Shown here: positions 8,052 through 14,380 of the stretch, one piece after another | Layout of the letters: each line of letters opens with the position of its first letter | Numbering within the stretch: the stretch's first letter is position 1 | Assembly: GCA_002337525.1 (NCBI GenBank) | Contig: DDGG01000018.1 | Coordinates: 32,852-47,231 of the forward strand | DNA length: 14,380 bases | Origin: Alphaproteobacteria bacterium UBA1908 | GTDB taxonomy: Bacteria > Pseudomonadota > Alphaproteobacteria > Caedimonadales > UBA1908 | Direction: 5' to 3' | Notes under the pieces: model-generated | The model's input: only the letters and a program-made list of their open reading frames with translations | What the model was told of the DNA's origin: nothing | Databases searched by the model: none | Translations under genes and position numbers: made by a program

Positions 8052-8528
8052 ATGGTAAATATGTCCCCCCTAAAAATTGATTTTAAAGAGTTTCCACATG
8101 CAAAAGGACTTCCACACCCTCAACCAGGTACTTGCGATAGTGCAGGGTTGGACTTATCCGCTGCTATTGATGACGATCTAACGTTGATGCCAGGAGAGCG
8201 CATTCTTGTCCCTTGTGGTTTTGCAATGACTCTTCCATCAGGCTATGAGGCACAAGTGCGACCACGATCAGGACTCAGTTACAAGCATGGAATCACTGTG
8301 CTAAACAGTCCGGGAACCATTGATGCTGATTATCGGGGAGAAATCAAGGTACTGTTAATTAACCTGGGCCAGGACAAATTCACAATTACGCGGGGAATGC
8401 GTATTGCCCAACTTGTCATTGCCCGCTTTAATGCAGTAGAATGGAATATTGTCAGTACATTAACATCGTCCGGGGAGCGTGACACAGGTGGGTTTGGATC
8501 AACGGGGCTTCATGCAAAAACTATTTAG
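8052..8528 (+). CDS. dut: Deoxyuridine 5'-triphosphate nucleotidohydrolase (dUTPase)
   Basis: dUTPase hydrolyses dUTP to dUMP and pyrophosphate, keeping uracil out of DNA and supplying dUMP for thymidylate synthesis. The 158-residue product is of the homotrimeric type. All five motifs are present in order: DSAGLDLSAA (29-38), RPRSGLSYK (70-78), GTIDADYRGEIKV (88-100, with the catalytic Asp91 and nucleoside-contacting Tyr94), RIAQLVIA (117-124), and the C-terminal glycine-rich ERDTGGFGSTG (142-152). ATG 8052 is chosen because the frame open back to 7914 has no conserved sequence and contains a TATAAT box at 8013-8018. ATG 8061 is the other close candidate, and both have only weak ribosome sites. 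The 3' end overlaps the next gene by 17 bp, suggesting translational coupling. Confidence 0.96.
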   Translation: MVNMSPLKIDFKEFPHAKGLPHPQPGTCDSAGLDLSAAIDDDLTLMPGERILVPCGFAMTLPSGYEAQVRPRSGLSYKHGITVLNSPGTIDADYRGEIKVLLINLGQDKFTITRGMRIAQLVIARFNAVEWNIVSTLTSSGERDTGGFGSTGLHAKTI

Positions 8529-9015
8529 GAAAGCTTGCTTTTTTCTTTTCATTGCCGCTTCCTTGCTGTTTGTAAGCCCTTCTTTTTCAAATTCCTCGGG
8601 GCTACCTCTTCCCCGTTTTGTTTCCCTAAGATCTGATGAGGTTAATCTTCGACGTGGTCCGGGGACTCAATACAGGATTGACTGGGTTTTTGTACGTGCC
8701 AATTTACCCGTTCAAATTATTAGTGAGTTTGAGACATGGCGAAAAGTTCGAGATATTGAAGGTGCTGAAGGATGGGTTCATCAAAGCATGCTCTCGGGGA
8801 AACGAACTGTAATGATCCCCCTCTTTCAGGATCCCGTTACTTTACAAAAGCACCCTGATTCAAAGGCTCATGCTGTTGCTTATATTCAGGGAGGAGTCAT
8901 TGGTCGTTTGAAAAAGTGTAAAAAGAATTGGTGCCTCCTCATTTTCCAGGATCATGAAGGTTGGCTGCAAAAGAAGGATTTCTGGGGACTCCAGGAGGGA
9001 GAAGTCATCAAGTAA
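8512..9015 (+). CDS. Secreted protein with two bacterial SH3-like domains
   Basis: The 167-residue product starts with a Sec signal peptide (basic MQKLFRK, hydrophobic 8-22, likely cleavage near residue 26). It should act in the periplasm or at the cell surface. Residues about 35-95 form an SH3b-like domain with VNLRRGPGTQYR (44-55) and EGWVHQSML near its end. A second related repeat spans about 100-155 and ends GWLQKKDFW. Such paired-SH3 small exported proteins are common in Alphaproteobacteria and are presumed to bind cell wall or protein ligands; no catalytic domain is present. ATG 8512 lies within dut and overlaps it by 17 bp. The in-frame extension to 8479 is rejected because it would place eleven hydrophilic residues before the signal peptide. 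It is likely co-expressed with dut. Confidence 0.88.
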   Translation: MQKLFRKACFFLFIAASLLFVSPSFSNSSGLPLPRFVSLRSDEVNLRRGPGTQYRIDWVFVRANLPVQIISEFETWRKVRDIEGAEGWVHQSMLSGKRTVMIPLFQDPVTLQKHPDSKAHAVAYIQGGVIGRLKKCKKNWCLLIFQDHEGWLQKKDFWGLQEGEVIK

Positions 9016-9033
9016 AAAGGTTAAAAAACCTTT
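9016..9033 (+). other. Short intercistronic hairpin
   Basis: AAAGGTT (9016-9022) and AACCTTT (9027-9033) form a 7-bp stem with a 4-nt A loop, immediately after the stop codon of the SH3 gene. No T-tract follows, so it is more likely an RNA processing or stability element than a terminator. Confidence 0.35.
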
Positions 9034-9055
9034 GCCAGCGAACAGGAGACTATAA

Positions 9056-9622
9056 ATGGCAACTGTTGATACATCAGGTCAAGACTCTGAAGCTTCTGCC
9101 GTCAGTACTGCTACAGATGCGTTGGCTTCCGGCGCAGCAGAAGCGACAGAAAAAACAGCCGGAGCAGAAGCTGCCATGGGAGGAGCCGCTTCAGAAGCCG
9201 CTTCAGACCTCTCAGAGTCAATTGCGAGCGAGACCGATTCTGTAGCAACGGCGGAACAAACGGCTTCTAAGGCCGCCACCGCTATGAGCGATTCTTTTGC
9301 AGAGGGAACTGCGTCAATGCAGGCAGACATGGCCTCAGCCAGTGATGCGGTTAGTGGGCCCGCAACAGCTATGATGGAAGCACAACAAGCTTCTGCTCAG
9401 GCAGCCGTTGCAAGCGGCGGCTCTGTAGCCCCACCAGAATCAAAAATTGCTGTTCCCACAGCCCAGGCAGCCTACAGCCGATGGATTGCCCTTGAAGCAC
9501 GCCTGGCAGAACAAGCCTCTGAACGTGCCTCTCTAAGAGCCTCGTACGCCTCTATGCTCTCGGAAGAACAATCTCAGATTGAAATAATGAACAGTACCCT
9601 GGAAGGCGAAAAAGAAGGATAA
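9056..9622 (+). CDS. Alanine-rich hypothetical protein
   Basis: This protein is not recognised. The 188-residue product has about 50 alanines (27%), plus many Ser, Glu and Thr, with no signal peptide, membrane segment or cysteine. Residues 1-130 are low-complexity and acidic with repeated A-A-x-x-A spacing, likely an extended or amphipathic helix. Residues about 135-185 are more varied (AAYSRWIALEARLAEQ, then SYASMLSEEQSQ) and look like a conventional coiled-coil helix. The coding case rests on ATG 9056 with AGGAG 7 nt upstream, its position 40 bp after the SH3 gene on the same strand, and an open frame ending exactly where crcB ends on the other strand. The local GC and codon use are higher than in the neighbours, partly because of the Ala codons. 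A phasin-like or other coiled-coil structural protein is possible but unproven. Confidence 0.72.
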   Translation: MATVDTSGQDSEASAVSTATDALASGAAEATEKTAGAEAAMGGAASEAASDLSESIASETDSVATAEQTASKAATAMSDSFAEGTASMQADMASASDAVSGPATAMMEAQQASAQAAVASGGSVAPPESKIAVPTAQAAYSRWIALEARLAEQASERASLRASYASMLSEEQSQIEIMNSTLEGEKEG

Positions 9623-10021
9623 TTAAGGTTTCACCCCTACTATAGATCGTATAAAAAACATACCTGCAACAAGAGCCAGACAGCTGAACCCCACAGAACT
9701 GATAATATAAGCAGAAGCCCTTAAAAAATCTCCACGCTGCAACATCAAAACAATATCCAGGGTAAAAGCAGAAAAAGTTGTAAAACCACCCAATAGCCCT
9801 ACATAAAGAAAAGCCCGAACCTCATAAGAAGCAGCCCCCCTAAGAGCTATTATCTCAATCAGAACTCCCAGGAAAAAAGCACCCGTCACATTAGAAACAA
9901 AAATACCCCATGGAAAAATTCTTTGGCCTCCGAACTGGTCTATGAAGGTGACCAAAAAATACCGAAGTAAAGCTCCTAGCGCCCCTCCACAGGCAACACA
10001 GAAAAATAATATTATGTTCAT
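9623..10021 (-). CDS. crcB: Fluoride ion channel CrcB (Fluc family)
   Basis: CrcB/Fluc proteins are small dual-topology inner-membrane channels that export toxic fluoride. The 132-residue product has four membrane helices and the family signatures GGALGALLRY (12-21), SNVTGAFFLG (43-52, with the conserved Asn44) and GGFTTFSAFTLD (78-89, carrying the TTFS filter segment). ATG 10021 is chosen because the conserved MNIILFF...GGALGALLRY opening begins there, but its ribosome site is weak. ATG 10042 is a seven-codon longer alternative, and the frame stays open to 10126. No fluoride-riboswitch-like structure is evident in the upstream 250 bp. Its stop codon directly abuts the stop of the convergent Ala-rich gene. 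Confidence 0.93.
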   Translation of the reverse strand: MNIILFFCVACGGALGALLRYFLVTFIDQFGGQRIFPWGIFVSNVTGAFFLGVLIEIIALRGAASYEVRAFLYVGLLGGFTTFSAFTLDIVLMLQRGDFLRASAYIISSVGFSCLALVAGMFFIRSIVGVKP

Positions 10022-10257
10022 AAAATGACAATAGCCCAACATTACTTGTAGAGCAATCCTGCCAAGCAAGAATATGAAAGGGACGTTCAGGGGGAGCTTC
10101 AGAGTCTTCTTTCTTCCCCATATCAAAATTCGAGAAAAGCAAAATTGCCTTTGAGTTCAAATTTAATGTTGAGTAATGAAAGGTATTAAAAAGGCTTCTC
10201 ATTTTATTAGTGACCAACAGACCAGGATATGCAACAGTAACTTTAATTAAATCTTTT

Positions 10258-10273
10258 AGGTATTATGCGATAA
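10258..10273 (+). promoter_or_regulatory. Translation-start region of the kinase gene, with a two-codon mini-ORF or -10-like box
   Basis: ATG-CGA-TAA (10265-10273) ends exactly where the kinase ATG (10274) begins. AGG at 10258-10260 is better spaced for the mini-ORF than for the kinase (13 nt away). The same bases include TATTAT (10261-10266), a -10-like box that would put transcription start at the ATG and give a leaderless message. The two readings exclude each other. Confidence 0.3.
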
Positions 10274-11551
10274 ATGTTTATAACTCTCAAAAGCTATATT
10301 GCGAATAGATTCGAAGATTCATATGGCCAAATCAGACTTTTTGGTCTTGTTATGTTCATTAATTATCCCCTTTTTCATATTTTATTGATGTTTGGAACTG
10401 ACCCTGTTTATCAAAACCTGGGACTCCGACTTTTTGCAAGCACCTTATGTCTACCCTTAATTTTAATAGATAAATTATCAACCACAAGGTTTAAACGCTT
10501 CATCCCAATTTACTGGCAGTTCACTGTCATGATTTGTCTACCCTTTTTCTTCACTTTTATGACTTTGAAAAATGGTGTTTCCACAATTTGGTTAATGAAC
10601 TCGATGTCAGCAATTTTTTTCATGTTGCTTGTCATGGATATTCTATCTTTTCTGGGAAACTTGATAACTGGCATCTGTCTGGGTTTTACATTTTTCTACT
10701 TAACTTCTGATACTATTGTCCTTAACCCTGGAGTAGTGAGTATCCCCGGGGTTTTATCAACGTTTGGAGCCGCTCTTATAATTGGAGGACTTTTTTCCTA
10801 CAACAAGACAAAGAGAGAAGAACATAAACGTAAATCATTAGAAGCCATAGGAACTATTGCCCATGAAATGCGAACTCCTTTGCTGAATATCACTTTATGC
10901 GGGAATCTTATGGATCGCAGCATAAAAAATCTCGAAAAAATGACGCCACCTGACAAGGAGACAGAGCGTGACACCCTTGATAAAGATATAAACCTTCTAA
11001 AAGAGATTTCTAAAAATCTCGTAGAAATGGCACGGGGAACAAATAATGTTATCAGCCTTCTACTCTCAAATCTAAAACAAGATTTTTCAACAATTAAAAC
11101 AGAACCTTTATCAATAAAGAAGGTACTGGATGAAACGATTAAATCTTATGCCTTCAAAGGAAACGATTTTGATAAAGTTAACGTCGAGATCGTGAAAGAT
11201 TTTACAATCTTTGGCAATCAAAAACTTTTAGTTCACGTCTTTTTCAATTTGTTAAGAAACAGTCTTTATTTTATTCATGCAGCAGGCAAAGGGGAAGTCT
11301 TTATCACGGTCAAAACCAAAGGACCTCACAATGTCGTTATTTTCAGGGATACAGGTCCTGGCATTAAAAACTCAGACCTTCATAAGCTCTTTAAACCATT
11401 TTTTACAAACTCTCCTAACGGAACCGGTATTGGGTTGTCCTTTTGCAAAAAGGTTATTGAAAACTTGAAAGGAACGATCAAGGTTGATTCTGCTTTTGGT
11501 AAACATACAACCTTTATTATAACATTTCCTCAAGATAATACGGACAGGTAA
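10274..11551 (+). CDS. Six-TM sensor histidine kinase, CqsS/LqsS-like
   Basis: The 425-residue product has six predicted membrane helices (about 20-40, 47-66, 78-97, 104-125, 126-146, 158-176), a short linker, and a cytoplasmic kinase core. The H-box AHEMRTPL carries the phospho-accepting His197. The N-box FFNLLRNSLYFI has N325 and N329, G1 is DTGPGI (359-364), the F-box is FKPFF (373-377) and G2 is GTGIGL (383-388). The NSLYFI...AGKGEVFI stretch and the C-terminal GTGIGLSFCKKVIENLKG with TTFIITFP resemble the kinase region of CqsS (Vibrio) and LqsS (Legionella), which sense alpha-hydroxyketone autoinducers; that ligand is inferred. There is no receiver, PAS or HAMP domain. No response regulator or autoinducer synthase is adjacent, so phosphate must go to a regulator encoded elsewhere. 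Start ATG 10274 has a poor ribosome site. Confidence 0.9.
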   Translation: MFITLKSYIANRFEDSYGQIRLFGLVMFINYPLFHILLMFGTDPVYQNLGLRLFASTLCLPLILIDKLSTTRFKRFIPIYWQFTVMICLPFFFTFMTLKNGVSTIWLMNSMSAIFFMLLVMDILSFLGNLITGICLGFTFFYLTSDTIVLNPGVVSIPGVLSTFGAALIIGGLFSYNKTKREEHKRKSLEAIGTIAHEMRTPLLNITLCGNLMDRSIKNLEKMTPPDKETERDTLDKDINLLKEISKNLVEMARGTNNVISLLLSNLKQDFSTIKTEPLSIKKVLDETIKSYAFKGNDFDKVNVEIVKDFTIFGNQKLLVHVFFNLLRNSLYFIHAAGKGEVFITVKTKGPHNVVIFRDTGPGIKNSDLHKLFKPFFTNSPNGTGIGLSFCKKVIENLKGTIKVDSAFGKHTTFIITFPQDNTDR

Positions 11552-11602
11552 CAAATTCTCACACATTCCCCCTCGTCATGCAGCAAAAGTACCCTCCTTG
11601 TT

Positions 11603-11652
11603 GTACAAGTCATCCCCACCGCCGTGCGGAAGGAGCCCCTCCCTCGTCATTC
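11603..11652. repeat. 50-bp leading repeat, copy 1
   Basis: This segment matches 11785-11834 at 45 of 50 positions and runs into the 66-bp repeat, sharing its first 12 bases. It contains GTCATCCCC and GTGCGGAAGGAG, variants of the core seen throughout the block. Confidence 0.8.
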
Positions 11653-11706
11653 AGAAGGAGTGAAACGACTGAAGAATCCATCATCCACAGCAAAGCAACC
11701 TTTTCC
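11641..11706. repeat. 66-bp dispersed-type repeat, copy 1
   Basis: It matches copy 2 at 11849-11914 with one difference (C at 11666 versus T at 11874). It holds an imperfect inverted repeat, TTCAG (11651-11655) to CTGAA (11670-11674), within the CGTCATTC...GAATCCA frame common to interspersed palindromic repeats of Alphaproteobacteria. It is followed by a 40-bp segment (11732-11771) beginning CTGGATC and ending GATGACG. Confidence 0.9.
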
Positions 11707-11784
11707 CTGAAAAGCCCTTGACCTTCAAAGTCTGGATCGTTACGTCGATCTGCGGTCTCCTCACGATGACGCCTTCGTCCCGTC

Positions 11785-11834
11785 GTGCAAGTCATCCCCC
11801 TCGCCATGCGGAAAGAGCCCCTCCCTCGTCATTC
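11785..11834. repeat. 50-bp leading repeat, copy 2
   Basis: This is the counterpart of 11603-11652 (45 of 50 identical). Here the downstream 66-bp repeat starts 26 bp later than in copy 1, because an extra core unit (CCCTCGTCATTC then GAAAGGAGTCATCT, 11823-11848) is inserted, giving tandem cores about 25-26 bp apart. Confidence 0.8.
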
Positions 11835-11848
11835 GAAAGGAGTCATCT

Positions 11849-11914
11849 CCCTCGTCATTCAGAAGGAGTGAAATGACTGAAGAATCCATCATCCACAGCA
11901 AAGCAACCTTTTCC
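11849..11914. repeat. 66-bp dispersed-type repeat, copy 2
   Basis: It is 65 of 66 identical to 11641-11706 and in the same orientation, starting 208 bp later. It is followed by its own 40-bp segment (11917-11956) that begins CTGGATC and ends GATGACG, the same length as that after copy 1 but with a diverged middle. Confidence 0.9.
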
Positions 11915-11984
11915 AACTGGATCCCGACGCTCGACACTGTCTCACTCTGGATGACGAGAAAGTAAAGGTTTCCCTCTGTGCATC

Positions 11985-12004
11985 AAAGAGATGGACTCTT
12001 TTAT
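11985..12004 (+). terminator. Weak hairpin with T-rich tail, possible terminator
   Basis: AAAGAG (11985-11990) pairs with CTCTTT (11996-12001) around a 5-nt loop, followed by TATT. On the plus strand this could end kinase or repeat-region transcription. On the minus strand, downstream of recG, no T-tract follows the stem. The stem is short, so confidence is low. Confidence 0.3.
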
Positions 12005-12030
12005 TGAACCCAGGAGAATTCTTTTGCTGA

Positions 12031-14133
12031 TTAAGCCGCCTCTAAATAAGACATTGCTTTATCTTTGAGAAAAAGATGAAGTAAGATCCTGATTGCCTGG
12101 CCACGATCGCTTTTAAGGGAAGGATCTTCTCGCAAAATATCATGAGCTTCTTGATGAGCCAGATTTAGAAGAGGCTCGTGCACAACCATATCCACAAATC
12201 GAAAGTTCTGAAGACCACTCTGGCGAGAACCCAAAACTTCGCCCCCTCCCCGTAATTTCCAGTCCTGTTCAGCGATATAGAAGCCATCGTGGGAATTTTT
12301 CATCACCTGCAAGCGCTGCCGCGAGAGATGGCCTGACTCTTTCCCATACAGCAAAAGACAGGTTCCTGACTGATCACCACGACCGATACGACCTCGAAGC
12401 TGGTGGAGTTGAGCCAGACCAAAACGTTCTGCATGCTCAATAATCATAACAGTTGCGTCCTGTACATCAACGCCAACCTCAATCACTGTTGTGGCAACCA
12501 AAATCTGTGTATCACCAGAACGAAAAGCGCTCATTCTTTCTATTTTTTCCTGTGCTGACAAACGTCCATGAATCAATCCTATCTGGAATCCTTTCAGTCT
12601 CTCTTTTAGTACACAGTATCTTTCTTCTGCTGCCGCTATTTCCATAGTTTCTGATTCTTCGATTAAAGGACAAACCCAGTAGATTTTATCTCCTGCCTGA
12701 AGCGCTCGTTGAAGGCTGTCCATGATCTCGTCAAGACGGTCAAGAGAGATCACACGTGTATCAACATCTTGTCGATTAGCTGGCTTCTCGCGCAGATAGG
12801 AGCATTCAAGGTCCCCATAAGCTGCCAGCATAAGAGTACGAGGAATAGGTGTCGCCGTCATTGCCAATAAATCTGGCGTATCTCCTTTTTGAGAAAGTTT
12901 CAGGCGTTGTTCTACACCAAAACGATGTTGTTCATCAATAATGGCAAGCGTTAGATTCCTGAAGGTGAGTCCCTCTTGAATAAGAGCATGGGTTCCCACT
13001 ACCATATGACACTCTCCAGAGGCCAACGCAGCATAAATTTCACGCTTCTTCTTTGCGGTGTCACTTCCGGTTAAAACCTCTAGAATCAATCCCATTTCAT
13101 CGGCCCATGCTTTTAGAACATGGCCGTGTTGACGTGCCAAAACCTCGGTCGGTGCCATAAGCGCAGCCTGCCCTCCAGAAGCAACAGCGGTCAACATTGC
13201 CATCATGGCCACAACTGTTTTACCACTGCCAACATCACCTTGAAGCAAACGAATCATACGTCCGGAAGAACTCATATCTTTGTCGATTTCTGCAATCGCT
13301 TTATTTTGGTCCTTTGTAAGAGAAAAAGGTAAAATCTGCAGGAATTTCTCTCTCATTTCAGTGTTCAAAACATGGCATTGTCCCTTGAATTGTTTTTGTT
13401 GGGAACGCACCAGCATCATTGAAAGCTGATTCGCAAACATCTCATCAAAAGAAAGCCTGTGTCGAGTCGGAGCAATAGGAGAAAGATCTTTTTCTTGCTC
13501 TGGTTTATGAACGTCATTCAAGGCCTGTTTCCAGGAGGGCCAGCCATATTGGCGGATAACTGATTCCCGGTGCCATTCAGGAAGATCAGGGAGACCTTTA
13601 AGGTTCTCCTTAATAAGACCTTGAATACGCTTTTGGGTTAATCCTTTTGTCAAAGGGTAAACCGGCTCAACGCCTTCCCAATAAGGTGTAGCTTCTAAGG
13701 ATCCAACAAAATCAGGATGAGAAATTTGAAGTTGTTTTTTGAAATGTTCAACACGGCCACTGATAAGACGCTCTTGACCCGGGATATAGGTCCGCGCAAC
13801 ATAATCGGGATTTGCACGAAAAAGGGCAATCGTAAAAAGCTGACCTGATCGGTCCTGGCAATGAATACGAAGCGGTCTGGGAGAACGGGATCGACTTTTG
13901 GAAACAAGGCCATCAACCGAAAGAATAGTGGCTGGCAACGTGACAAGGTCGCCGTCTCCTGCCATGGTAATCGTTAAAATGCGTCGCCTTTCAAGAAGCC
14001 CTGTCGGCAAATGGGAAATCATATCGAAACGGCTTTGTATGCCCAATTGGGCCAGACAAAAAAGCGTTCCCTTTCCAACGCCTTGCAAGGCCGATAAGTC
14101 CTTAAAAAGAGGCGCCAAAAGAGATGGTTTCAT
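12031..14133 (-). CDS. recG: ATP-dependent DNA helicase RecG
   Basis: RecG is a superfamily 2 double-stranded DNA translocase that regresses stalled replication forks and processes branched DNA. From ATG 14133 the product is 700 residues, the normal family length. An N-terminal helical segment leads into the OB-fold wedge domain (about 50-160). The helicase core carries Walker A GDVGSGKT (299-306), APTEVLA, VGTHAL, the RecG-type motif II IDEQHRFGVEQR (about 399-410), TATPIPRT, TTVIEVGVDV, and QLRGRIGRGDQ. The C-terminal part includes DWKLRGGGEVLGSRQSG. The frame stays open to TTG 14190, but that codon is the -35 box of a well-formed promoter, so ATG 14133 is preferred despite a weak ribosome site. 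It is convergent with the histidine kinase across the repeat region and apparently transcribed alone. Confidence 0.97.
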   Translation of the reverse strand: MKPSLLAPLFKDLSALQGVGKGTLFCLAQLGIQSRFDMISHLPTGLLERRRILTITMAGDGDLVTLPATILSVDGLVSKSRSRSPRPLRIHCQDRSGQLFTIALFRANPDYVARTYIPGQERLISGRVEHFKKQLQISHPDFVGSLEATPYWEGVEPVYPLTKGLTQKRIQGLIKENLKGLPDLPEWHRESVIRQYGWPSWKQALNDVHKPEQEKDLSPIAPTRHRLSFDEMFANQLSMMLVRSQQKQFKGQCHVLNTEMREKFLQILPFSLTKDQNKAIAEIDKDMSSSGRMIRLLQGDVGSGKTVVAMMAMLTAVASGGQAALMAPTEVLARQHGHVLKAWADEMGLILEVLTGSDTAKKKREIYAALASGECHMVVGTHALIQEGLTFRNLTLAIIDEQHRFGVEQRLKLSQKGDTPDLLAMTATPIPRTLMLAAYGDLECSYLREKPANRQDVDTRVISLDRLDEIMDSLQRALQAGDKIYWVCPLIEESETMEIAAAEERYCVLKERLKGFQIGLIHGRLSAQEKIERMSAFRSGDTQILVATTVIEVGVDVQDATVMIIEHAERFGLAQLHQLRGRIGRGDQSGTCLLLYGKESGHLSRQRLQVMKNSHDGFYIAEQDWKLRGGGEVLGSRQSGLQNFRFVDMVVHEPLLNLAHQEAHDILREDPSLKSDRGQAIRILLHLFLKDKAMSYLEAA

Positions 14134-14161
14134 ATATTGTAAAATGCCTGGAACTTTGTGT

Positions 14162-14190
14162 ATTCTATCGACTTTACAGGATGATAGCAA
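14162..14190 (-). promoter_or_regulatory. Promoter for recG
   Basis: Minus strand: TTGCTA (14190-14185), a 17-bp spacer, and TAGAAT (14167-14162) form a good sigma70-type promoter (4 of 6 and 5 of 6 consensus). Predicted initiation near 14155 gives a leader of about 22 nt before ATG 14133, which fixes the recG start. Confidence 0.6.
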
Positions 14191-14319
14191 GGTAAGACAA
14201 AAATGCCATTTTATGAATAAGTACTCAGGAAATTATTTAATAACAGTGAAAGGATCCCAAAAAGTTTTGATGCTTCCTCTCCATATTATTTTTATTATCA
14301 CAATTTTTAAAAACAAAAG

Positions 14320-14380
14320 TGGTAGCGGAGAAGGGACTCGAACCCCCGACACGCGGATTATGATTCCGCTGCTCTAACCA
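14320..14380 (-). tRNA. tRNA-Met (elongator, anticodon CAT), 5' part beyond window
   Basis: The 3' 61 nt of a tRNA are visible on the minus strand. They include the D-arm end GGTTAGAGC, a 5-bp anticodon stem GCGGA/TCCGC around loop ATCATAA with anticodon CAT (complement of 14360-14362), a variable loop, a T-arm with loop TTCGAGT, the 3' acceptor strand CTCCGCT, discriminator A, and encoded CCA ending at 14320. The anticodon and T arms look like alphaproteobacterial elongator tRNA-Met. A CAT tRNA read as Ile after lysidine modification is less likely but cannot be excluded without the acceptor 5' half. A T-rich stretch but no clear hairpin follows. Confidence 0.93.

Larger units (their letters stand above)
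11552..12030. other. Non-coding intergenic region rich in repeats
   Basis: This 479-bp stretch between the convergent kinase and recG holds no credible gene. The one open frame of note (minus, 11610-11807) is made of repeat sequence. It is visibly more GC-rich than the flanking genes. It contains two 66-bp near-identical repeats, two related 50-bp segments, 25-26 bp iterations of a CCTCGTCATxC-like core, and a weak hairpin near its right end. No transposase remnant is seen. Confidence 0.8.

Noticed and set aside
9891..10217. Open frame of 108 codons on the minus strand overlapping crcB
   Set aside because: It covers the crcB start in another frame, lacks a ribosome site and matches nothing recognisable.
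10022..10273. Fluoride riboswitch upstream of crcB
   Set aside because: Looked for the crcB-motif conserved segments on the minus strand and did not see them; a covariance-model scan with no hit would confirm, a hit would overturn this.
11610..11807. Open frame of 65 codons on the minus strand in the repeat block
   Set aside because: It is built from the repeated sequence, has no ribosome site and has an implausible composition.
11552..12030. CRISPR array
   Set aside because: Repeats are two long copies plus irregular cores with no unique spacers of constant length, and no cas genes are present.
14134..14190. Longer recG starting at TTG 14190
   Set aside because: That TTG is the -35 box of a good promoter with 17-bp spacing, there is no ribosome site, and ATG 14133 gives the usual length.
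14191..14319. Integration (att) site beside the tRNA
   Set aside because: There is no integrase gene and no direct repeat of the tRNA 3' end within the window.

Overview
The window looks like chromosomal DNA from a low-GC (roughly 40% by eye) alphaproteobacterium. Three things point there: the partial elongator tRNA-Met at the right edge has the anticodon-arm and T-arm sequence typical of Alphaproteobacteria; the small secreted double-SH3 protein next to dut belongs to a type common in that class; and an intergenic block holds imperfect dispersed-type repeats like those of many alphaproteobacterial genomes. A type VI secretion system together with low GC fits host-associated lineages (Holosporales or Rickettsiales-like endosymbionts), but this placement is inference.

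Left half (1-7824, minus strand): one type VI secretion (T6SS) membrane-complex and baseplate operon. It reads, in transcription order, a SPOR-domain membrane protein, a TssJ-like lipoprotein, TssK, TssL (DotU/IcmH) and TssM (IcmF), whose C-terminus runs off the left edge. Gaps are 26, 34, 72 and 14 bp, so one transcript is likely. TssJ, TssL and TssM form the trans-envelope complex and TssK links it to the baseplate. TssL lacks a peptidoglycan-binding extension, and the SPOR protein could supply that contact. TssM has a degraded P-loop.

Centre (7825-9622, plus strand): transcribed divergently from the T6SS operon are dut (dUTPase), an overlapping secreted SH3-domain protein, and a small alanine-rich protein of unknown function. 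The stop codon of the last abuts that of the convergent crcB (fluoride channel, minus strand) with no spacer.

Right half (10022-14380): a six-TM histidine kinase on the plus strand resembles the CqsS/LqsS class of alpha-hydroxyketone quorum sensors and has no partner gene beside it. A 479-bp non-coding stretch follows, with two near-identical 66-bp repeats and shorter 25-26 bp iterations. Then come recG on the minus strand with a good sigma70-type promoter, and the 3' part of a minus-strand tRNA-Met.

No insertion sequence, integrase, CRISPR array or toxin-antitoxin pair is visible. The core genes are recognisable. The less familiar parts are the SPOR protein heading the T6SS operon, the P-loop-less TssM, the orphan quorum-sensor-like kinase, the Ala-rich protein and the repeat block.
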